Part shown: positions 9,212 to 14,938 of the stretch, piece after piece
How positions within the stretch are numbered: position 1 is the first letter of the stretch
Layout: each line of letters opens with the position of its first letter
DNA from: QHWT01 sp046734675
Lineage (GTDB): Bacteria > Acidobacteriota > Vicinamibacteria > Vicinamibacterales > 2-12-FULL-66-21
Reading direction: 5' to 3'
Assembly (NCBI GenBank): GCA_046734675.1
Contig: JBKPRU010000145.1
Location: forward strand, 1 to 14,938
DNA: 14,938 nucleotides
Program-made: the position numbers and the translations under genes
The notes under the pieces: model-generated
Seen by the model: only the letters and a program-made list of their open reading frames with translations
Databases searched by the model: none
What the model was told of the DNA's origin: nothing

Positions 9212-10315
9212 CTATTGGACCGTCTTGACGAAGACCGACACGGAGTACGTGCGCGATCGCACGGTCCGGCCGCTCGCGAGCGTGTTTATGTCGCGCGCAC
9301 CAAAGGACACGCCGACGTTGCGATTCAGGCGAATCGCGGCGCTCGGAGAGAAGCGATACGTGTGCCCGCCGTCGATGGTCAACAGGTCTTCGGCGGCGAT
9401 CGCCGTCTGCAGCCAGTCGAACGGCACGAAGAACAGCTCGGTGTGGCCGGCGACATGCGTGAAATGTTCCGCCTTGTCGGTCGTTCGCGCCGTCACGTCG
9501 TGCTCGGCCAGCACGCCCAGATGCTCGGTCAGCCCGAGGCGCATGAAGAGACCGGCGTTCGTGCGATCGTACGCGTCGGAGTACGACGCGCGCGTCGTCG
9601 CGCCGATCACCAGGCGATCCTTCCAGACGTTCGCGCCAAGCATGGCGCCGCCGCCCCGCGCTTCAAATCGCGGTGCCGTTTCGTTGCCGTCCGGGCCGAA
9701 GCCGTAGGCGGCGACCTGCCAGCGCTTGTTCCAGAGGAACACCTTGGCCTGGGTTGGCGTGGAGCTGATGCTGGGGCTCGTCGCGGTGCGCGCGAACGCG
9801 AGACCGCCCGATCCGATGCCGCCCGGGAGATCGTCGCGGCCGACGGTGAACGATACGCCGGGACGCGGTTGGTACATCCAGTACAACCGATTCATCCTCA
9901 GCGACAGTGGCGCTCCCTTGCTGGTCGTCGTGCGGACGAGCGACGGACTGCCGACGCTGAGCCCGTAGACGATGTACTGATCATGAGAGATCGCGAACGC
10001 GGTGCGAATCGACGAACTGAACGAGTAGCTGGAGTCGGCCGGCGGATCACGATCGACGCCCAGCGAGAACTTCATGTCGTAGGGCAGGCGGCGGTAGTCA
10101 GCGGGATTCTCCGATGATTTCAGTTCCTCGGGACGAAGCGTCTGCGCGGCATCGATGCCTTTCCCGTACTCGGTCAGTAGACCCCCGCCCTGCGGCGAGA
10201 GATGACACGATGCGCAGGTTGGATAACCGAGACGAATCATGTTGGGCGTCGCATATGCGGTCGACGCCACCGTTATCAGAAAACAGGCAGCAATAACAGC
10301 CCTGATCATCTGCAC
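9212..10315 (-). CDS. Monohaem CxxCH protein fused to a probable outer-membrane beta-barrel
   Basis: Exported protein of 367 residues from GTG 10315, or 365 from ATG 10309. GTG is preferred because the GGAGG repeat at 10325-10335 is 9 bases away, against 15 for ATG; a longer frame from 10369 would put Arg-rich residues before the leader. Numbering from the ATG, residues 1-20 are a signal peptide (MIRAVIAACFLITVASTAYA). A c-type haem motif CASCH follows at 32-36 in the context GYPTCASCHLSPQGGGLL, then EYGKGID. From about residue 75 to the end the chain alternates polar and hydrophobic residues with aromatic girdles and short turns (FSLGVDRD, YIVYGLSVG, RLYWMYQPRPG, LGVLAEHDVT, SYSVSVFV), as in a 14-16-strand barrel. 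One haem followed by a porin recalls Cyc2 iron oxidases, but similarity is architectural and homology is untested. The barrel could instead be a non-electron-transfer porin. Confidence 0.78.
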   Translation of the reverse strand: MQMIRAVIAACFLITVASTAYATPNMIRLGYPTCASCHLSPQGGGLLTEYGKGIDAAQTLRPEELKSSENPADYRRLPYDMKFSLGVDRDPPADSSYSFSSSIRTAFAISHDQYIVYGLSVGSPSLVRTTTSKGAPLSLRMNRLYWMYQPRPGVSFTVGRDDLPGGIGSGGLAFARTATSPSISSTPTQAKVFLWNKRWQVAAYGFGPDGNETAPRFEARGGGAMLGANVWKDRLVIGATTRASYSDAYDRTNAGLFMRLGLTEHLGVLAEHDVTARTTDKAEHFTHVAGHTELFFVPFDWLQTAIAAEDLLTIDGGHTYRFSPSAAIRLNRNVGVSFGARDINTLASGRTVRSRTYSVSVFVKTVQ

Positions 10316-10324
10316 GTGGGCAGT

Positions 10325-10335
10325 CCTCCTCCTCC
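10325..10335 (-). promoter_or_regulatory. Repeated GGAGG ribosome-binding site
   Basis: The minus strand reads GGAGGAGGAGG, three overlapping Shine-Dalgarno sequences. The copy nearest the gene is 9 bases from GTG 10315 and 15 from ATG 10309, so it decides the start in favour of GTG. Confidence 0.7.
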
Positions 10336-10340
10336 ACCGC

Positions 10341-10359
10341 CGTCGATCGATGATCGACG
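10341..10359. promoter_or_regulatory. 8-bp inverted repeat next to the ribosome-binding site
   Basis: CGTCGATC (10341-10348) and GATCGACG (10352-10359) are perfect inverted arms with a 3-base spacer. The repeat ends 5 bases from the Shine-Dalgarno cluster of the CxxCH-barrel gene. It may be a small leader hairpin or an operator, but GATC-rich palindromes also arise by chance in G+C-rich DNA. Confidence 0.25.
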
Positions 10360-10646
10360 ACGCCAGCAATGGATGTTGTCGACGAGTTGCGCGCGCGTGA
10401 CGACGCCGTCAGAGGACAGCGCCAGCGCGTCGCACGGCACTCTTCAGCAAGAGCGCTGCCGGTTTGGCGCGGGAATCGCCGCGCGAAATACGTGGGTCCC
10501 GAAAAATCGGCGTGGAGTGGATGCTTGAGGGTGACCTCGTCGCGAACCGATGTGGCCGATCGCAACGAGTGCCGGGAATCGATCAACTTTCAATCACGTA
10601 AATGTTTCTCTTTCGCCCGGCAGAGCGTACGAAAAATCTTCACGCC

Positions 10647-12254
10647 TCAGCGGTTCGAACGCATCGTCATCGGCCGCCGCGCGGTCCACGTCGCGCCGCG
10701 ATACTCGCCGAGATCCAGCGACCCCGACATCGCGTCGCCGGCCACTGTGCCCTTGAATCGATACGTCAATGCATCGCCGTGGCGCTCGGTGACGATGCTG
10801 GCAAGTGACACGGCATCGCCGTCGATCGTTCCGAGCACGTCGCGCGAGAGAAAATTTCCCTGGTGCACGCCGTCGAGGCGATTGCCGTTCTGGCGCAGGT
10901 GGAGTTTGTGCGCCGTGCTGCTCGCGGTGTAGCGGATCTCGACGTCCCACGGACCTGAGACATCCGCGCGTGGCGCGACCGGCGCCTCCTCCGGCTTCAG
11001 CGTGTGTTTCGCGGACAGCACGTCTGCCAGCCGCTTCGCGACGATCTGCTCGTCGCCGGGCTGCATCATCGACGAGACGATCGAGACGCCGGTGTCACCG
11101 GCGCCGTCCTGCGCGTCGCGCGCACGGCCGAGCGCGTTCAACGTGATGCGCGGCTCCGTGTCGTAGAGAACGTCCGCGACCTCCGGGCCGGTGATGCCGA
11201 GTGCGGCCGCGTCCCACCGCACCGTGAGGCGCGGGCTTCGATTGCTCAGCCCCTCGTCCGGTTCCTGCTGCACCGAGCAGCTGACGCCGGCGATTCTCGA
11301 GACGCGGTCCGCGATCTGCTGACAGTGCGCGACCCACGCCTTCCACTCCGCCGCGTGATCGCGCGCAACCCAGCTCTCGACCGCGACAAGCATGCCGGCA
11401 ATCTCCTCGCGCCCGACCTTCATGCTGCGCGCGTAGCCGTGGTGCGGCGCGCTGTGAATCCACGCCGCCTGGACGAGATCCTTGCGCCCGAGCAGGAGTC
11501 CCGCGCTCTGCGGCCCGCGGATGTACTTGCCGCCGCTGTAGGCGACGAGGGTCGCGCCGCGCTGCAGGTGCACGTTCGGGATCGTCAGGATCTCGGCGGC
11601 GGCGTCGACCAGCACGGGGACGCCGTGCGGTTTGGCGATGTTGCAGATTGCTTCGGTGGACATCGGGCCGCTGTCGTTCGCCGGGCCGGCGAAGATGTAG
11701 ATCATCGCCGTCCTTGGACCGATCGCCGACTGCAGCGCGTCGGGCGTGTCGACTTCGACGATCCGCACGCCGACCGCGCGGATCGCCGCGTCGTACACGT
11801 TTCTCGAGTGGGTGGGGACGATCACCTCGTCTTTCGCGAAGCCCTCGAGGTTGGGGATGCGCACGTGCAGGTCGGGGTTGCCGCCGGCGACGCAGGCGGC
11901 GGTCGCGTGCGACATCGCGGCCGCGCAGCCGGCGCTCACCATGCCCCACTCCGCGCCGGTCAGCTCGGCGAGCCGCTTGCCCACCGCATCCATCAGCTCG
12001 TCGAGCTGCACGAAGTGCTGGTTGGCGGCGCTCTTCGCGGCGCGCACTTCGGGGAGCTCCACCGAGCCGCCGATGATCGTGAAGGTGCCGCGGCAGTTGA
12101 TCAGCGGACGGACGCCAATCGCCTTGTACACGTCCACGTCCGCCGGCGCGATCGGCGGGGTGGCCGCGTTCGCCGCCGCGCGCGCCGGCAGGATGCTGCC
12201 GGCGCCACACACGCCCGCGACACGAAAGAGCTCACGACGAGAAATAGGGGGCAT
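10647..12254 (-). CDS. Tat-exported SelA-like PLP-dependent enzyme with C-terminal beta domain
   Basis: Predicted PLP enzyme of fold type I, 535 residues, related to the SelA / D-glucosaminate-6-phosphate ammonia-lyase group. The ATG at 12254 is preceded by GGGGA. A twin-arginine signal (SRRELFRVAG at 5-14, then a hydrophobic run to ARA) implies folded export. The catalytic domain spans about 40-425: GVRPLINCRGTFTIIGGSVELPEV at 47-70 is the family's N-terminal signature, AGCAAAMSHATAAC at 108-121 the cofactor phosphate loop, DAAAE at 217-221 with D217 near the PLP pyridine nitrogen, and YSGGKYIRGPQSAGLLLG at 239-256 with probable Schiff-base lysine K243. Residues about 430-530 form an extra beta-rich domain (PWDVEIRYTASSTAHKLHLRQNG, GSLDLGEYRGATWTARR). 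It is not a true selenocysteine synthase, since selenocysteine is made in the cytoplasm. Substrate is unknown. The upstream TonB receptor is 191 bp away across a repeat element. Confidence 0.85.
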   Translation of the reverse strand: MPPISRRELFRVAGVCGAGSILPARAAANAATPPIAPADVDVYKAIGVRPLINCRGTFTIIGGSVELPEVRAAKSAANQHFVQLDELMDAVGKRLAELTGAEWGMVSAGCAAAMSHATAACVAGGNPDLHVRIPNLEGFAKDEVIVPTHSRNVYDAAIRAVGVRIVEVDTPDALQSAIGPRTAMIYIFAGPANDSGPMSTEAICNIAKPHGVPVLVDAAAEILTIPNVHLQRGATLVAYSGGKYIRGPQSAGLLLGRKDLVQAAWIHSAPHHGYARSMKVGREEIAGMLVAVESWVARDHAAEWKAWVAHCQQIADRVSRIAGVSCSVQQEPDEGLSNRSPRLTVRWDAAALGITGPEVADVLYDTEPRITLNALGRARDAQDGAGDTGVSIVSSMMQPGDEQIVAKRLADVLSAKHTLKPEEAPVAPRADVSGPWDVEIRYTASSTAHKLHLRQNGNRLDGVHQGNFLSRDVLGTIDGDAVSLASIVTERHGDALTYRFKGTVAGDAMSGSLDLGEYRGATWTARRPMTMRSNR

Positions 12255-12285
12255 CGTTGTTCCCCGACAATGATTGCCGACAGGT

Positions 12286-12393
12286 GTAGGCCGGGTCTTC
12301 AGACCCGGCGTGCGGCCGGTCTAACCGCCTCCGCAACGGCTACGGCGAGTCTCGCCGAAGCGCTTCGCGCGAAGGCGGAAGCACCCGCCCTAC
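12286..12393. repeat. Palindromic intergenic repeat element (REP/MITE-like)
   Basis: This 108-bp element starts GTAGGCCGGGT and ends ACCCGCCCTAC, imperfect 11-bp terminal inverted repeats (10 of 11 match). Inside are a 9-bp repeat GCCGGGTCT/AGACCCGGC (12290-12309), CGGCGAG/CTCGCCG with a 1-base spacer (12343-12357), the palindromes GAAGCGCTTC (12357-12366) and TTCGCGCGAA (12364-12373), and CCGCCT (12325-12330) pairing with AGGCGG (12373-12378). There is no coding capacity. The density of symmetry fits a dispersed REP-like or MITE-like family. Only one copy is in this window, so dispersal is inferred. Confidence 0.65.
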
Positions 12394-12445
12394 GTGTGAC
12401 AAGACTCCGCGTGACGGGCCGACCTCCGTCCTCCGTCACCCGTCC

Positions 12446-14938
12446 TCAGAAGATCAACTTGCCGCCCAACTGCATCTGCCGCATGTTCTGCGCCGACGAG
12501 ATGCGGCCGAACGACTGCGACCCGAACGTCGCGTTCGGATTGTTGAAGTTCACCTGGTTGAACGCGTTGAAGAACTCCGCGCGGACCTGGAACTCCACGG
12601 TGCCGCCGAGCGGAATGCTCTTCATCATCGCGAGATCGGTGGAGACGAAGCCCGGGCCGCGCAGCAGGTTGCGCGACGCGTTGCCGAACGTGAACTGCGC
12701 GGGCAAGGCGAACGCCGATGCGTCGTAGCAGTTGATCTGCTCGCGCGAGGTGGTGTTCGGCTGGCAATCGAGCGACGGAACCGGGCCGACGAGATCCGGC
12801 CGCTGCAGGCCGGTGATGCCGATGTTGGCGCGGTCGGTACTCAGCGTGACGTTCACCGGAACGCCGCTCTGGATCGTCGTCACCCCGCTGACCTGCCAGC
12901 CCGCGACCACGTAACGGAGCACCGGCCGCGACGAGTTCTTCAGGAACGGGATGTCGTAGATGTAGCTGGCCACGAAGCGGTGCGGGACGTCCCAGTTGGC
13001 GGGACCGTAATCGCGCTGGATGTCGTAATTGTCCATCGTCGCGCCACCGCCGTTCGAGTGCGTGGCCATGTCTCGCGTCCGCGACCACGTGTAGCTCGCG
13101 TCTGCCTGGAGCCCGTGGCTCATTCGCTTCCGCAGGATGACGCTGATGGCGTCGTAGTCGGCAATCAGATCGTTCTGGATGATGCGCCGGCTGCGGAAAT
13201 TCTGGCTCGGGCGCCGTGGATCGACAGCGCCTGCCGCGGGCGCGGGCGTGTTGTTGAAGAAGCTGCGATCGAGGTGGCTGGTGTTCGAGCCGACGTATTG
13301 CACGTCGAGCGCTGTCCCCGGCCAGAGCTGACGCTGCACGTCGAAGCTCCATTGATCCTTCCGCGCGCTCGGCAGCTTGCGCGTCGGCGAGATCATGTCG
13401 GGCCGCCCCGCCGGTCCGACAATCCCGGTGGGGTGCTCGAACGAGAGCGTCGGGTTGTTCGCATCCGACGTATACGTCGTGACCGCCGCGAGCGGCGGAT
13501 TGTTCGTCAGGAACGTGAACGAGTTCATCTGGTTCGGGTTGTAGTAGATCCCGTACCCGGCGCGGAGCACCGTCTTTTCGCCGAGGCGATAGGTGGCGCC
13601 CAGCCGCGGCGCGACGTCGTAGTTCGGCTTCGTGAACTCGAACCCTTTCGCCGGAAAACTGGTCGGGATGATCGTCTCGAAATCTTCGGCCAGCATCGAC
13701 GCCAGTCCTTCGTAGGTCTGAATGGGACTGTTGTACTCATAGCGCAGGCCGAGGCTGAGCGTGAGGTTGCGCGACGTCTGCCAGGCATCGTTGACGAAGA
13801 ACCCATTTCGCCAGCCGCCGACGTGCCCGAGGATCTGATCGGTCGGCGGGATCACGGTGCGGGGCAGCCCGAGCATGAAATCCGCCATCGAGTAGCCGGT
13901 GATGTCGCCGGTGAACGAGAACAGGCCGCGTGGATCGTTTGCGGCGCGGCGCCCCGTCGCCAGCCGACGCAGGTCGAACCCGGCGCGGACGTTGTGCGTG
14001 CCTTGCGTGTAGGCCAGCACGTTCGACATCTGGAACGTGGTGTCGAACTGCGTCCAGTTGGTGCCGCCCGCGGCGAGGCTCGCGTAGTTGCTGACATTCA
14101 CGCTCGGAAGCCCCGGGTTGCTGAATCGCACGTCGCCGTCGAAACCGGGGATGCCGAGATCGGATCCCGCGCTGGTGTCGCCGGACACGGCGAACGGGTT
14201 CAAGGTGTCGAAGTCGATGCGGTGGTAGCCGACGCGGAAGTCGTTGTGCAGCCGCGACGACAGCGTGTGGGTATACGAGAACAGCCAGTTCTTGTTGACG
14301 CGCGGCTGCGTAATCGCGGTCGCGGGGATGGCCGCGTTGAACACGTTGGCGTTGAAGCTGTCGTGCCAGTTGTAGCGGACGTTCAACCGCACCTTGTTGC
14401 CCAGGTTCTGATCGACGCGCGTCAGCACCTGGTCGACATTGTCATCGGCAGCGCTGGGGCCCTGGAAGTTGTTGGCGCCCACCGTTGCCGTCGCCGGCTG
14501 GTTCGGCAGCGGATAGTAATTCAGCAGCTTCAGCGACACCGGCGATAGCAGTTCGGGCGGGATGATGTTGCCGGGGAACGGCTGGCCCGTGAAGGGGTTT
14601 CGTATCGCCGTCCGGACCTCCGAGAAGTTTCCCGCGCGCATCAGCTCTGTCGGCACCGAGGCGAACGGACTGGTGATCGCCTCGCCGCGGACGCCTTCGT
14701 AGGCGCCCATGAAGAACGTCTTGCTCCGCCCGTCATAGAGGCCGGGGATCACGACCGGCCCGCCGGTATGCCCGCCGAACTGGTTGCGGCGCCGCGGATT
14801 CTTCGGGGTCGCGCGATTCTCGAAATACCCGCGCGCGTCGAGCGCATCGTCCTGGAAGAACTCGAAGATCGATCCACGCAGATCGTTCGTGCCGCTCTTC
14901 GTGACCACGTTGATGTGGACGCCGAGGTAGGAGCCGTA
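12446..14938 (-). CDS. Second Oar-type TonB-dependent receptor (5' end outside window)
   Basis: The frame is open across the right edge (YGSYLGVHINVVTKSGTND), so the signal peptide, any N-terminal beta-sandwich and most of the plug lie beyond base 14938; an apparent start at 14908 is internal. About 830 residues are visible. They begin at the plug's last strand (VVTKSGTNDLRGSIFEFFQDDALDARGYFEN), continue with GGPVVIPGLYDGRSKTFFMGAYEG at the plug-barrel junction, then repeated barrel strands such as LTLSLGLRYEYNSP, PRLGATYRLGEKTVLRAGYGIYYNP and DASYTWSRTRDM. The chain ends RQMQLGGKLIF with a terminal phenylalanine. A cysteine pair (DCQPNTTSREQINC) probably closes a late extracellular loop. It has the same overall family architecture as the receptor at 2998-6510, but visible stretches differ strongly, so it is not a recent duplicate. 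The substrate is unknown. The SelA-like gene follows 191 bp downstream. Confidence 0.93.
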   Translation of the reverse strand, partial: YGSYLGVHINVVTKSGTNDLRGSIFEFFQDDALDARGYFENRATPKNPRRRNQFGGHTGGPVVIPGLYDGRSKTFFMGAYEGVRGEAITSPFASVPTELMRAGNFSEVRTAIRNPFTGQPFPGNIIPPELLSPVSLKLLNYYPLPNQPATATVGANNFQGPSAADDNVDQVLTRVDQNLGNKVRLNVRYNWHDSFNANVFNAAIPATAITQPRVNKNWLFSYTHTLSSRLHNDFRVGYHRIDFDTLNPFAVSGDTSAGSDLGIPGFDGDVRFSNPGLPSVNVSNYASLAAGGTNWTQFDTTFQMSNVLAYTQGTHNVRAGFDLRRLATGRRAANDPRGLFSFTGDITGYSMADFMLGLPRTVIPPTDQILGHVGGWRNGFFVNDAWQTSRNLTLSLGLRYEYNSPIQTYEGLASMLAEDFETIIPTSFPAKGFEFTKPNYDVAPRLGATYRLGEKTVLRAGYGIYYNPNQMNSFTFLTNNPPLAAVTTYTSDANNPTLSFEHPTGIVGPAGRPDMISPTRKLPSARKDQWSFDVQRQLWPGTALDVQYVGSNTSHLDRSFFNNTPAPAAGAVDPRRPSQNFRSRRIIQNDLIADYDAISVILRKRMSHGLQADASYTWSRTRDMATHSNGGGATMDNYDIQRDYGPANWDVPHRFVASYIYDIPFLKNSSRPVLRYVVAGWQVSGVTTIQSGVPVNVTLSTDRANIGITGLQRPDLVGPVPSLDCQPNTTSREQINCYDASAFALPAQFTFGNASRNLLRGPGFVSTDLAMMKSIPLGGTVEFQVRAEFFNAFNQVNFNNPNATFGSQSFGRISSAQNMRQMQLGGKLIF

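Larger units (their letters stand above)
10316..10646. other. Intergenic region, 331 bp, upstream of the CxxCH-barrel gene
   Basis: This stretch should contain the promoter of the CxxCH-barrel/YceI pair and the 3' region of the SelA-like gene. An AT-richer patch at about 10588-10612 is the likeliest promoter zone, but no -35/-10 pair with acceptable spacing is clear on the minus strand. An 8-bp inverted repeat at 10341-10359 lies just before the Shine-Dalgarno site. Open frames here have Arg-rich, shadow-like composition and I do not support any gene. Confidence 0.55.

Noticed and set aside
8572..12254. Reading the minus-strand genes as one operon
   Set aside because: Only the CxxCH-barrel and YceI genes are tightly spaced (46 bp). 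The 331-bp and 191-bp gaps upstream argue for separate promoters.
12411..12439. GTGACGG / CCGTCAC inverted repeat just after the second receptor's stop
   Set aside because: Seven base pairs with a 15-base loop and no T-tract on the minus strand; too weak to call a terminator.
11004..12728. A 574-residue plus-strand open frame over the SelA-like gene and the intergenic region
   Set aside because: Arg/Ala-rich shadow with no recognisable domain. It crosses the palindromic repeat and enters the 3' end of the second receptor antisense.
12980..14548. A 522-residue plus-strand open frame over the second TonB receptor
   Set aside because: Antisense shadow rich in Arg, Val and Glu, without a signal or domain; the receptor frame explains the DNA.

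Overview
The window is high in G+C and reads like a contig from an uncultured Acidobacteriota, possibly Vicinamibacteria-like. This rests on gene style rather than a marker gene: two very large Oar-type TonB-dependent receptors (one with a visible carboxypeptidase-regulatory-like N-terminus), an FG-GAP/VCBS-repeat secreted protein, a Tat-exported SelA-like PLP enzyme and a secreted clan-A glycoside hydrolase. Bases 6-39 are a Nextera transposase adapter, so the left end is a library artefact and true genomic sequence begins at about base 40.

Layout. (1) 40-1316, minus: aspartokinase, or the kinase half of a fused aspartokinase/homoserine dehydrogenase, cut off at the adapter. (2) Plus-strand block 1448-8513: secreted GH5-like glycosidase, a 377-bp intergenic region with a strong hairpin and repeated GCGTGATT boxes, a 1170-aa TonB-dependent receptor, an FG-GAP/VCBS protein and a small outer-membrane beta-barrel protein. 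(3) A perfect 13-bp hairpin at 8524-8554 lies between the convergent blocks. (4) Minus-strand block 8572-14938, in order of transcription: a second TonB-dependent receptor (5' end outside the window), a 108-bp palindromic repeat element, a Tat-exported SelA-like PLP enzyme with an extra C-terminal beta domain, a single-haem (CxxCH) protein that continues into a probable outer-membrane beta-barrel, and a YceI-like periplasmic protein 46 bp downstream of it.

How the genes may work together. Almost everything except the aspartokinase is predicted to be exported, so this is an envelope and nutrient-acquisition neighbourhood. The glycosidase, receptor and FG-GAP protein could form a loose glycan-use locus, but no SusD, sugar transporter or regulator is present. 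The CxxCH-barrel protein and the YceI protein form the most convincing minus-strand operon and are the best candidate for something poorly described: a fused monohaem cytochrome/porin resembling the Cyc2 architecture, paired with a lipid/quinone-binding-type protein. I see no tRNA, rRNA, CRISPR array, insertion sequence, phage or defence system, and no single feature that proves a new system.
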